DNA from: Halpernia sp048269545
GTDB taxonomy: Bacteria > Bacteroidota > Bacteroidia > Flavobacteriales > Weeksellaceae
Direction: 5' to 3'
NCBI RefSeq assembly: GCF_048269545.1
Contig: NZ_JBLXIJ010000001.1
Location: forward strand, 434,001-498,000
Length of the DNA: 64,000 bases
Shown here: positions 24,831 through 33,583 of the stretch, piece after piece
How positions within the stretch are numbered: position 1 is the stretch's first letter
How the letters are laid out: each line of letters opens with the position of its first letter
Translations under genes and position numbers: made by a program
The notes under the pieces: model-generated
What the model was told of the DNA's origin: nothing
Seen by the model: the letters and a program-made list of their open reading frames with translations, nothing else
Databases searched by the model: none

Positions 24831-25829
24831 CTAAGAATTTATTTGCGGCGGTTGTGTGTAATTATTTTCCCAAACCAACGCACTTGCTCCTAAAATAGCC
24901 GCATCTGCCTCATCTAACTCACTGAAAACTAGTTTTACTTTATTTCTAAAAATTGGTAAAAGATTTCTTTCCATGTGTAGTTTGGTAGGTTTTAAAATAA
25001 AATCGCCGGCTTTTATAACGCCACCGAAAAGCAAAATAGCTTCAGGTGAAGAAAACATTACAAAATTGGCTAAAGCTTCACCTAATTTTTGTCCTGTATA
25101 TCGAAAAACTTCAATGGCAATTGCATCGCCTTTTTTTGCACATTCAAAAACAATTTTGGAATTTATTTCGTCTTCGGGATAATTATTTAGTAAGGAATTA
25201 GGAAATTCTACTCGCATTTTTTTTGCAGTAATTGCAATCCCTGTTGCAGATGCATACGCTTCTAAAGAGCCTTCAGAACCTGTACTCCAATGTTTTCTTC
25301 CGCCCGGTTTTACAATAGTGTGACCGAGTTCACCGGCAAAACCGTCGTGTCCATAAATTAAATTTCCGCCACAAACAATCCCACTTCCGACGCCAGTTCC
25401 TAAAGTCATCATTATAAAATCTTTCATTCCACGCGCTGCGCCGTAAAGCATTTCGCCTAAAGCTGCTGCATTTGCATCGTTTGTAATTTTACAATTTGCA
25501 CCAAATTTTTTTGACATCATTTCTGCAAATGGAATTACGCCTTTCCATCGTAAATTGGGCGCATCTTCTATCGTACCTTTATAATAATTAGCATTTGGTG
25601 CACCAATTCCGATGCCTTCAAACTCACGGTCTTTGCAACATTTATCTATGAGAGGTTTAATTTCTTTATATAATTCATTAATAAAATCTTCTACTTTTTC
25701 AAAGTCTTCGGTTTTCAAACGACCACGTTCTAAAATTTCTCCGCGGTGGTTTACTAAACCGAATTTGGTATTTGTTCCGCCGATATCAATTCCAAGCGCA
25801 ACTTGTTTTGAGAGATTTAATAATGACAT
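24831..25829 (-). CDS. ROK-family sugar kinase, probable glucokinase, without the zinc cysteines
   Basis: This kinase carries the ROK ATP-binding start GIDIGGTNTKFGLVN, the catalytic Asp block TNDANAAALGEMLYGAA, and TLGTGVGSGIV. The ROK signature region reads ELGHTIVKPGG then RKHWSTGSEGSLEAY. The His is kept, but the three zinc-binding cysteines of the CxCGxxGC motif are replaced. Glucose as substrate is inference; zwf and pgl lie at the other end of the window. It is downstream of the siderophore operon on the same strand, with 130 bases between. Confidence 0.88.
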   Translation of the reverse strand: MSLLNLSKQVALGIDIGGTNTKFGLVNHRGEILERGRLKTEDFEKVEDFINELYKEIKPLIDKCCKDREFEGIGIGAPNANYYKGTIEDAPNLRWKGVIPFAEMMSKKFGANCKITNDANAAALGEMLYGAARGMKDFIMMTLGTGVGSGIVCGGNLIYGHDGFAGELGHTIVKPGGRKHWSTGSEGSLEAYASATGIAITAKKMRVEFPNSLLNNYPEDEINSKIVFECAKKGDAIAIEVFRYTGQKLGEALANFVMFSSPEAILLFGGVIKAGDFILKPTKLHMERNLLPIFRNKVKLVFSELDEADAAILGASALVWENNYTQPPQINS

Positions 25830-25960
25830 AAAATTTTTAATTTTTCGAAAATGAAAGTTACTAAAAAAATCGATTTCAAAAGTTAAAAGAAAAAACTTCT
25901 TTGAAAAAACTCCTCCAAAAAGGAAGAGTTTAAAAATAGATAGCTTTTAATATTTAAATA

Positions 25961-26395
25961 TTAAACTTCAATTAATGTTTTCAGTAGTATTTTAGTCTTG
26001 GGGAAATCCCAAATTAATAAATAAATATTGGCAAGTAACATTAGACTTACGATTATCGGAGTTCCAATGAAATTCATTCCTACAACAATAATTAAAATAT
26101 TAATTACAATCGGTAAATAAAGAACGGCGCCTAAAAAAGAGGTACGAGGAATTAATAATAAAACAGCTGCTAAAACTTGAACAAAACTAAGAAAATTCCA
26201 GTAAAATCCAGATCTATATAGTGCTTCAAAAAAGAAACCTATCGGATTTTCTATTCCCATAGTTGTAAATCTTAGTCCCAAAAGCTTTTTTTAACCGGAA
26301 GGTAGAAACGCCAAAACAAGGAGAAATCTTGTAAACCAAGTAAATAAAATAAAAATTTTATGTGATTTTATAATTGAGTAAACTTTCTGAATCAT
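25961..26395 (-). pseudogene. DoxX-like membrane protein gene interrupted by a one-base frameshift
   Basis: Two frames join into one DoxX-like protein. The first runs from the ATG at 26395 and gives a 34-residue N-terminus ending LVLAFLPSG, then a stop at 26293-26291. The second continues LKKLLGLRFTTMGIENP and then has three more membrane helices to 25961. Inserting one base near 26294 would restore a continuous protein of about 145 residues with four membrane helices. It is third in the operon after the siderophore receptor and PepSY genes. It may be a real pseudogene or a sequencing error. Confidence 0.7.
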
Positions 26396-26443
26396 AGTAA
26401 TTTGTTTTTTACTTTGACGAATTTTTCTCTTTTTTGTTACAAT

Positions 26444-27679
26444 CTATTTTGCAATTGCTTTTCTGTGCTTATGAAGATTATTTTTTTTAGATTTTTTTCT
26501 TCTTCCCCACCAAATCAAAAATCCAGTAATTGGTAAAGAAGCTATCATCAAACTTCCAATAAAAGCAATAATTTTTGTGGGTAATCCTAAAATTTCTCCC
26601 ACGTGAATATCATAATTTGCAGCTACCGTTTTCTCTCCAAAATTTTTGTCTTTGTCATCATGACGATGTAAGAGTTTGCCGGAATTTTCGTCAAAAATCA
26701 AACTGCTGCTTTTGTGATAAGAGTAAGAAAGGTGCTGTACAAAAACCTCATAATTTGGGTGAGAATGATCATCTAAATGCGGATGTCCTAAATCTAAACT
26801 AAAAGCGTAAGAATTGGGATAAAGTTTTTGCACAGTTTTGGAAATTTTATCAATCGTAAAAGGCGTTCGTTCTTCTATAGGCGCAGTTGTTGTAATTTTA
26901 GAGAAATCTGGGTAAACTGTAGAACCACCAGAAAATGTAAAATAAATAAATGCTTGAACTACAAAAAACGCATAAAATAATCCGGTAATACTCATTATTA
27001 AGCCAAAAACAGAAGCATAAAACCCAAGGACATTGTGTAAATCATAATTTTTTCTTTTCCAGCTTTTTACATTTTTCCAGTCAAATTTAAATCTTTGTTT
27101 TCTTCCAGCTTTATTTTTCGGCCACCACAAAATTATTCCTGTAATAGACATGAAAATAAAAATAATAACTGGAATTCCTGTTAGATATTTTCCCCAGCTT
27201 TCTTTTAAAAGATAACTCCAATGTATCATTTTAACAATATTAAAAAAGCCATTTTTAATATCGTAAGTTCCTAAAACTTTTCCCGTGTAAGGATTAACGT
27301 AAGCTGATTTGTAAATAGGATATTCATCAAAATAATTCCAAGCACTTTCATTGTGCTCATACCAAAAAAATTGATAAGATCTGGTTTTGTCTAAAGGAAT
27401 TTGAACCCAATGAATTGGATAATTTTCATGTGTTTGCGCGTTGATTTTTTTCTCTAAAACGCTAAGTGGAAGTACACTTTTTTGATCAATATTTTGCTCG
27501 TGGTGAAATATATATTCTTTTAAAGTATAACTCTCAATCTCATCTTTAAAAACATAAAGTGAACCAGTTATTGAAATTATGAAAATTAGAAAACCAATCC
27601 CAAGACCAAACCAAAGATGTAGTTTACCAATCCATTTTTTAAATCCTGATTTTTTGTTATTTTTCTTTATGTTTTTCAT
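26444..27679 (-). CDS. PepSY-associated transmembrane protein (siderophore-linked, putative reductase)
   Basis: This is an inner-membrane protein of 411 residues. It has an N-terminal helix (KLHLWFGLGIGFLIFIISIT), a long periplasmic PepSY region, a second helix near 165-190 (IPVIIFIFMSITGIILWW), a third near 220-250, and a C-terminal helix (IIAFIGSLMIASLPITGFLIWW) ending in a basic tail. Conserved His residues occur near helix ends. The family is usually encoded beside siderophore receptors and is suspected of reducing ferric siderophores. That matches its position 73 bases after the receptor gene. Confidence 0.88.
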   Translation of the reverse strand: MKNIKKNNKKSGFKKWIGKLHLWFGLGIGFLIFIISITGSLYVFKDEIESYTLKEYIFHHEQNIDQKSVLPLSVLEKKINAQTHENYPIHWVQIPLDKTRSYQFFWYEHNESAWNYFDEYPIYKSAYVNPYTGKVLGTYDIKNGFFNIVKMIHWSYLLKESWGKYLTGIPVIIFIFMSITGIILWWPKNKAGRKQRFKFDWKNVKSWKRKNYDLHNVLGFYASVFGLIMSITGLFYAFFVVQAFIYFTFSGGSTVYPDFSKITTTAPIEERTPFTIDKISKTVQKLYPNSYAFSLDLGHPHLDDHSHPNYEVFVQHLSYSYHKSSSLIFDENSGKLLHRHDDKDKNFGEKTVAANYDIHVGEILGLPTKIIAFIGSLMIASLPITGFLIWWGRRKKSKKNNLHKHRKAIAK

Positions 27680-27752
27680 TCTCTATAAAAATTGTAAAAA
27701 GTTGACGGTTTTTAATCCGCCAACTTTCAATGAAAAATTAATTAATTTAATA

Positions 27753-29951
27753 CTAAAATTTTACGGTAAAACTGCCTAAAATATTTCTTAAATCTTGAGC
27801 GTTTGCCGTGGTGTAACCGTTCCAGTAATATTCATTTGTTAAATTATCTACTTTTACACCAATTCTAAATTTTTTAGTATCATAAAAAGCATTTGCATTT
27901 AAAACTAAATATTTGGGTAGAATGAAAGTTCCCATAGAAACTGAATTCATTATTTTGTTATCACTTGCATAATTTCCACCAAAGCCAAAACCTAAACCTT
28001 TTAAGTTTCCGTCAAGAAATTGGTAACTCGCATTTAAATTTACCAACCAAGGTGAAGAAGCGGTTGTCGGTCTTCTTCCAATTACATCTGCATCGGCTTC
28101 TGTATATTTCATATTATTATAACTTACGCCTCCAATCATTGAAAATCCTTTTAATAAATAAGCGTTTATTTCTAATTCTGCACCTTTGCTTACTAAAGAT
28201 CCGGCTTGGTTTTGTACCGCTTGTCCGCCGCTTGTAAATTGGCCTGTTCCGAGTAAAGTGTTGCTAACTTTAATATCATAATAACTTAAAGTGGCGTTTA
28301 CTTTTCCCATAAAAAGATTGGTTTTAAAACCGCCTTCAAACTGGTTTGCTCTTTCTGGATCTGAAAGTAAAATATTTCCTGCTGTATTTGAAGTATAATA
28401 GCCGTTGCTTTTAAAACTGTTTTGATAATTTCCAAAAACAGAAAATTTATTTGGAACAATTTGATAAACAACACCAAATTTTGGAGACCACGCAGATTGT
28501 GAATAACTATCTGCAATTGCTTGTCCAACTTTACCGCCTAAAGCATCTACATTTTCATAACGAATTGCAACCAAAATATTTAATCCAGAAATAGGTGTAA
28601 AAACATTTGAAATATAACCGCTATAAAAATTTGTTTTTCCAGTTATTGGATAAGTATTATTTGCAGCAAAATCATAACCCGGTGTATTTCTTAAATTATT
28701 ATAAACTGTAGCCATTGAAGTGGCGTTGAAATTAGAATAATTTCCTCCTTGAAGTGGAACTTGATCAAAATTGGAGAAAATAAATAGTTGATTGTCATTT
28801 TTTTGTAAATAGTCAAAACCTGCAACAGTTCTGTTTCTCATATTTCCAAATTTATAATCGAAATTAAAATTTTGCTGTATTTGAAAATATTTACTTGTGC
28901 TATTTTCAGTAGATTGATCTGCTCGTACTAAACTAATTGTAGGATCTGTAGCGGAAGTTGGAGCTAAATAAAAATACGGATTAAAACCATTTGAATAAGA
29001 ATATGATGTATTTATATTGGAAGAAGAAGTAATATGATCATTAATTTTATAATTAACTTGACCAAATAAATTTCTAACTTTTGCAACTGTTTTTAAACCT
29101 TTCCCGATATAAGATTGTTTGTAATCATAACCGAAATTTGCAGCTTCTTTAAAATTATCAAAACCCAAAGTGGAGGCTGGAAAATAGAAAAAGATTCCAG
29201 TTTCTGGAGATGCATTTGTTCTAAACATTTCAAACTCTGCATTAATTTCTAATTTATCATTTGGTTTGTAAGTAATTGCGGGAGTGAAAGCATAATATTC
29301 ATTTTTTGCATCTTTTATTTGAAAAGTTCCTGTGTTTGTGTACGCAGAATTTAAACGGAATAATAATTTTTTATCTTGTGTTAAAGGTGCATTTACATCT
29401 GCTTGAACTCTGTAATAATTATTACTTCCGCCAATTAATGCAATGTTTCCGCCAAAAGTATCAAATGGTTTTTTTGTAACTCTATTCACAACGCCGCCGT
29501 AAGAAGTTGCGTTACTTCCGAATAAAGTTGCAGAAGGACCTTTTAGAACCTCCACTTTTTCAATGTTAATTGCGTCCATAGAAGTTGAAACAGGTGCAAC
29601 CAAACCGTTTCTCATTGAGCTTCCAGAAACAAAACCACGCATATTTATAAAAGTTCCGCCGTCACCAGATCTGCTTGTAGCACTCCACATTCTTTGCACT
29701 CCCGTTACATTTCGGAATGCATCATCTACGTTTAAAATTAATTGATTTTGCAGTACGTCTTTGTCTATGCTTGAATAAACCTGCGGGTCTTCAATAGCTT
29801 TTAAAGGCATTTTGTTAGTAGAACTACTTTCTTTTTTGATGTATGTATTGATAATAATTTCATCAATATTTTTTGTGTTTGTGGAATCTGTTTTTTGTGC
29901 GAAGGTTAAAAAACCGGCTAAAAGAGTGATAGAAAGAGTTGTCTTCTTCAT
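27753..29951 (-). CDS. TonB-dependent siderophore receptor
   Basis: This is an outer-membrane receptor of 732 residues with a signal peptide (MKKTTLSITLLAGFLTFAQ). The plug region holds VDDAFRNVTGVQRMWSATSR and INIEKVEVLKGPSATLFGS, and the chain ends in strand NILGSFTVKF. It has no CarboxypepD_reg extension, and the plug motif resembles FhuA/FoxA-type ferri-siderophore receptors. The downstream PepSY protein supports iron-siderophore uptake. The substrate is unknown. A palindrome plus -7 box upstream suggests iron-dependent control. Confidence 0.92.
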   Translation of the reverse strand: MKKTTLSITLLAGFLTFAQKTDSTNTKNIDEIIINTYIKKESSSTNKMPLKAIEDPQVYSSIDKDVLQNQLILNVDDAFRNVTGVQRMWSATSRSGDGGTFINMRGFVSGSSMRNGLVAPVSTSMDAINIEKVEVLKGPSATLFGSNATSYGGVVNRVTKKPFDTFGGNIALIGGSNNYYRVQADVNAPLTQDKKLLFRLNSAYTNTGTFQIKDAKNEYYAFTPAITYKPNDKLEINAEFEMFRTNASPETGIFFYFPASTLGFDNFKEAANFGYDYKQSYIGKGLKTVAKVRNLFGQVNYKINDHITSSSNINTSYSYSNGFNPYFYLAPTSATDPTISLVRADQSTENSTSKYFQIQQNFNFDYKFGNMRNRTVAGFDYLQKNDNQLFIFSNFDQVPLQGGNYSNFNATSMATVYNNLRNTPGYDFAANNTYPITGKTNFYSGYISNVFTPISGLNILVAIRYENVDALGGKVGQAIADSYSQSAWSPKFGVVYQIVPNKFSVFGNYQNSFKSNGYYTSNTAGNILLSDPERANQFEGGFKTNLFMGKVNATLSYYDIKVSNTLLGTGQFTSGGQAVQNQAGSLVSKGAELEINAYLLKGFSMIGGVSYNNMKYTEADADVIGRRPTTASSPWLVNLNASYQFLDGNLKGLGFGFGGNYASDNKIMNSVSMGTFILPKYLVLNANAFYDTKKFRIGVKVDNLTNEYYWNGYTTANAQDLRNILGSFTVKF

Positions 29952-29969
29952 TGTTGAATAATTTTTTCA

Positions 29970-29977
29970 CAAATGTA
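29970..29977 (-). promoter_or_regulatory. -7 promoter box of the siderophore operon
   Basis: On the minus strand this is TACATTTG, matching TAnnTTTG, 18 bases before the receptor ATG. It directly follows the palindrome. Confidence 0.6.
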
Positions 29978-29979
29978 AA

Positions 29980-30002
29980 TTATTTTTAATTATTCTAAAT
30001 AA
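29980..30002 (-). promoter_or_regulatory. Putative iron-responsive operator (23-bp near-perfect palindrome)
   Basis: On the minus strand, TTATTTAGAAT and then AATTAAAAATAA form a 23-base palindrome with only two of eleven base-pair positions unmatched. It lies just upstream of the -7 box, where a repressor would block the -33 region. The neighbouring siderophore genes make a Fur-type or DtxR-type site likely. The protein that binds is inference. Confidence 0.5.
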
Positions 30003-30032
30003 GAATATGACTGAAATCATAAAATATTTAAT

Positions 30033-30063
30033 AAAAAAAGCCGACTAGAAATAGTCGGCTTTT
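30033..30063 (-). terminator. Terminator after secA
   Basis: AAAAGCCGACTA (30036-30047) pairs perfectly with TAGTCGGCTTTT (30052-30063) over GAAA, a stable tetraloop. The A run at 30033-30039 provides the U tract on the minus strand. Confidence 0.93.
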
Positions 30064-30088
30064 ATCAATTTAATAAAAATTTGGTTTT

Positions 30089-33000
30089 TTACGCTGGAAT
30101 TTCTCCTTTGTACAAGAAAGAAATAATTTCTTTATTTACATTTTCTACCATTTCGCTGAAAAGATAAAAAGATTCTTGTTTATAAATTACCAACGGATCT
30201 TTTTGCTCATAAACCGCGCCTTGAGAAGAACGACGTAAATCATCCATTTCTCTTAAATGCAATTTCCAGTTTTCATCAATGATAGAAAGAGAAATGTTTT
30301 TTTCGAAATCATTTATTAAACTTTCACATTTGGTTTCAAAAGCTTCTTTTAAATCTGTAACAATCGTCATTGTTTTAATTCCATCTGTAAAGGGAACTTG
30401 AATTAATTTAAAAGTAGAGCCTTGTGTGTTGTAAACGTTTTCTATTATTGGAAAAGATTTTTCTTTTAATAGTTCTAATCTTTGATTATAATCTTCTTGT
30501 GCTTTTTCAAATAAAATTTTGGTTAATGCAGGAATTTGCATTGTTTTGAACTCTGCTTCAGAAACGGGAGATTCCATTGTGAAGTATTTTATGATTTCAA
30601 ATTCAAATTCTTTGTAGCTTCCTTCTAGTTTTGCGCGGTTTGCAATAGATTGCGAAACATCAAAAATCATATTAGAAATATCGTATTTCAAGTGATCACC
30701 AAACAATGCATTTTTTCTACGTTTGTAGATTACATCACGCTGTTTGTTCATTACATCATCATATTCCAATAATCTTTTTCTGATACCAAAATTATTTTCT
30801 TCTACTTTTTTCTGCGCTCTTTCAATGGATTTTGAAATCATCGAATGTTGAATTACTTCACCTTCTTTATGACCCATTCTGTCCATCATTTTTGCAATTC
30901 TCTCAGAACCAAAAAGACGCATCAAATTATCTTCTAAAGAAACATAAAATTGCGAGCTTCCCGGATCTCCTTGTCTTCCAGCTCTACCACGAAGTTGTCT
31001 ATCTACACGACGAGAATCGTGACGTTCAGTTCCCACAATTGCTAAACCTCCATTTTCTTTTACTTTACCTAGAAGTTTAATATCTGTTCCACGACCTGCC
31101 ATATTTGTAGCAATTGTTACAACACCTTCTCCACCTGCTTCTGCAACTATTTCTGCTTCTTTTTTGTGAAGTTTTGCGTTTAGAACGTTGTGTTTTATTT
31201 GTCTTAAACTTAATGCTTTAGATAACAATTGTGAAATTTCCACAGAAGTTGTACCGACTAAAACTGGTCTTCCTGCAGCAGTTAATCTTTCAATTTCCTC
31301 AATTACAGCAGCGTATTTTTCACGATTTGTTTTATAAACTAAATCTTGTCTGTCATCTCTTACAATAGGTTTATTTGTTGGAATTACAACTACATCTAAT
31401 TTGTAAATTTCCCAAAGTTCTCCTGCTTCAGTTTCTGCAGTTCCAGTCATTCCCGCCAATTTATTATACATACGGAAATAATTCTGTAAAGTAATGGTTG
31501 CAAAAGTTTGAGTTGCTGCTTCAATTTTTACATTTTCTTTGGCTTCAATCGCTTGGTGAAGTCCGTCAGAATAACGTCTTCCTTCCATAATACGACCTGT
31601 AGATTCATCTACAATTTTCACTTCTCCGTCAATTACCACGTACTCATCATCTTTTTCAAATAATGTGTAAGCTTTTAATAATTGATTTAATGTGTGAATT
31701 CTTTCAGATTTTACACCAAATTCACGAAACAATTCTTCTTTGGCTTCAAACTCTTCTTCTTTTGAAAGATTTTTATTTTCTAAATCTGCTAATTCTGTTG
31801 CAATATCATTTAAAACAAAGAAATTTTGATCTTCATTTCCTGCAGACATATATTCTACACCTTTGTCTGTAAGATCAATTTGATTATTTTTTTCGTCAAT
31901 CACAAAATATAAATCTTGATCTACAATCGGCATATCGCGATTATTATCTTGCATGTAATGCGCTTCTGTTTTTTGCAAAAGTGCTCTATGACCGCTTTCC
32001 GAAAGGAATTTTATTAATGGTCGGGATTTTGGTAAACCTCTGTAAGCTTGTAATAATTTAAATCCACCTTCTTTGGTATTTCCTGCAGCAATTAATTTTT
32101 TTGCTTCATTAAATAATGCAGAAACTGTTTTCTTTTGAATTGAAGCAACACGATCAACACTTGGTTTAAGTAAATCATATTCTTGTCTATCGCCTTGCGG
32201 AACGGGTCCAGAAATAATTAATGGCGTTCTTGCATCATCTACTAAAACTGAATCCACCTCATCTACAATAGCAAAATTTAATTCTCCTTGCACCAATTCT
32301 TCTGGAGAAGTTACCATGTTATCTCTCAAATAATCGAAACCAAATTCGTTATTGGTACCATAAGTAATACTGGATTGATATGCTTTTCTACGAGAATCTG
32401 AGTTTGGTTGATGGTTATCAATACAATCAATCGACAATCCGTGGAATTCATAAATGGGACCCATCCAAGCGCTATCACGTCTTGCCAAATAATCATTTAC
32501 TGTTACAACGTGAACGCCACGCCCAGTCAAAGCGTTTAAATAAATTGGTAAAGTTCCTACTAAAGTTTTTCCTTCACCTGTTGCCATTTCAGCAATTTTC
32601 CCGGAATGTAAAATAATCCCACCAATGAATTGAACATCGTAATGCACCATATCCCATTTAATGGCTGTTCCTGCAGCATCCCATTCATTTTGATAAACGG
32701 CTTGTTCACCTTCAATTTTTACAAAATCTTTAGTTGTAGCTAACTCTTTATCTCGTTCATTTGCAGTTACGCGGATTTCTCCATTTTCGGCTAATCTTCT
32801 CGCAGTTTCTTTTATCACCGCAAAAGCTTCTGGTAAAATTTCTCCTAAAACTTTTTCTTCTACTTCGTAAGATTCTTTTTTTAAATTTTCTATTTTGCTA
32901 AAAAAACCTTCTTTTTCATCTACGTTGGTAGAATTTTTTATGGCTTCTTTAGCGTCATCAATTTGGGAAGTAAAATTGGCTGTTGCAGATTTAATTTTTT

Positions 33001-33160
33001 CTTTAAATTCTGCAGTTTTTTGTCTAATTCCGTCATCAGAAAGAGCATTTATTTCTGGCTCAATTGCCTTTATTTTTTTTAAAACTTTTTTTACTTCTTT
33101 TAAGTCTTTCGCGTTTTTATCGCCCAAAAAACCTTTCAGAACCTTACTTAGAACATCCAT
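30089..33160 (-). CDS. secA: Preprotein translocase ATPase SecA
   Basis: SecA drives protein export through SecYEG. The 1023-residue length fits Bacteroidota SecA. Visible motifs include Walker A MATGEGKTLVGTLP near residue 200, the DEVD-type Walker B VDEVDSVLVDDARTPLIISG near 305, TNMAGRGTDIKLL and RQLRGRAGRQGDPG in the second nucleotide-binding fold. The protein ends EIISFLYKGEIPA and has no C-terminal CxCx(8)CH zinc tail, unlike E. coli SecA, so interaction with SecB through that tail is not expected. A terminator follows. Confidence 0.97.
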   Translation of the reverse strand: MDVLSKVLKGFLGDKNAKDLKEVKKVLKKIKAIEPEINALSDDGIRQKTAEFKEKIKSATANFTSQIDDAKEAIKNSTNVDEKEGFFSKIENLKKESYEVEEKVLGEILPEAFAVIKETARRLAENGEIRVTANERDKELATTKDFVKIEGEQAVYQNEWDAAGTAIKWDMVHYDVQFIGGIILHSGKIAEMATGEGKTLVGTLPIYLNALTGRGVHVVTVNDYLARRDSAWMGPIYEFHGLSIDCIDNHQPNSDSRRKAYQSSITYGTNNEFGFDYLRDNMVTSPEELVQGELNFAIVDEVDSVLVDDARTPLIISGPVPQGDRQEYDLLKPSVDRVASIQKKTVSALFNEAKKLIAAGNTKEGGFKLLQAYRGLPKSRPLIKFLSESGHRALLQKTEAHYMQDNNRDMPIVDQDLYFVIDEKNNQIDLTDKGVEYMSAGNEDQNFFVLNDIATELADLENKNLSKEEEFEAKEELFREFGVKSERIHTLNQLLKAYTLFEKDDEYVVIDGEVKIVDESTGRIMEGRRYSDGLHQAIEAKENVKIEAATQTFATITLQNYFRMYNKLAGMTGTAETEAGELWEIYKLDVVVIPTNKPIVRDDRQDLVYKTNREKYAAVIEEIERLTAAGRPVLVGTTSVEISQLLSKALSLRQIKHNVLNAKLHKKEAEIVAEAGGEGVVTIATNMAGRGTDIKLLGKVKENGGLAIVGTERHDSRRVDRQLRGRAGRQGDPGSSQFYVSLEDNLMRLFGSERIAKMMDRMGHKEGEVIQHSMISKSIERAQKKVEENNFGIRKRLLEYDDVMNKQRDVIYKRRKNALFGDHLKYDISNMIFDVSQSIANRAKLEGSYKEFEFEIIKYFTMESPVSEAEFKTMQIPALTKILFEKAQEDYNQRLELLKEKSFPIIENVYNTQGSTFKLIQVPFTDGIKTMTIVTDLKEAFETKCESLINDFEKNISLSIIDENWKLHLREMDDLRRSSQGAVYEQKDPLVIYKQESFYLFSEMVENVNKEIISFLYKGEIPA

Positions 33161-33207
33161 ATTTTTTAAATCTTGAGACTGTATAAAATAATTTCCACAG
33201 TCATTAT

Positions 33208-33269
33208 TGCTTTTTTAGTGAATCGCAAGAGCAGAAAGCAGACTGCACAATGCGGACTGCTTTTTTAGT
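33208..33269. repeat. TGCTTTTTTAGT direct repeat and hairpin at the end of the DUF2795 gene
   Basis: TGCTTTTTTAGT occurs at 33208-33219 and 33258-33269, 50 bases apart; the second covers the stop codon of the DUF2795 gene. Between them AAAGCAG (33235-33241) pairs with CTGCTTT (33257-33263). No clear U tract exists for the minus strand, so termination is uncertain. Confidence 0.4.
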
Positions 33270-33486
33270 ATTCGTCTTCGTTCCAGAGAAAATCGTCATC
33301 TGTGGGATAATCTGCCCAAACTTCTTCTATACTTTCATACACTTCACCTTCGTCTTCGATGGCTTGTAGATTTTCTACAACTTCCATAGGAGCGCCGGTT
33401 CTGATTGCATAATCAATAAGCTCTGCTTTGGTCATCGGCCAAGGTGCGTCACTAAGATAAGAGGCCAATTCTAATGTCCAATACAT
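33265..33486 (-). CDS. DUF2795-family small acidic protein
   Basis: At 73 residues this is a complete member of a family highly conserved in Bacteroidota: MYWTLELASYLSDAPWPMTK, then ELIDYAIRTGAPMEVVENLQ, and a very acidic tail (DEGEVYESIEEVW, ending WNEDEY). It has no signal peptide or membrane segment. The function is unknown. Its strong conservation and location next to secA are observations only, as secA has its own leader and the intervening hairpin may separate the transcripts. Confidence 0.88.
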   Translation of the reverse strand: MYWTLELASYLSDAPWPMTKAELIDYAIRTGAPMEVVENLQAIEDEGEVYESIEEVWADYPTDDDFLWNEDEY

Positions 33487-33583
33487 AATATTAAATTTTT
33501 TGCAAAAATAGAAAATTAGACGACATAAAAAAGTTTTTTGTGTCTGATTTTCAACAAACTTTAATTTTTATTTATTTTAAAAA

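Noticed and set aside
26291..26298. Programmed -1 frameshift in the DoxX-like gene
   Set aside because: No canonical slippery heptamer stands before the stop and no downstream structure is evident; a simple indel is the better reading.
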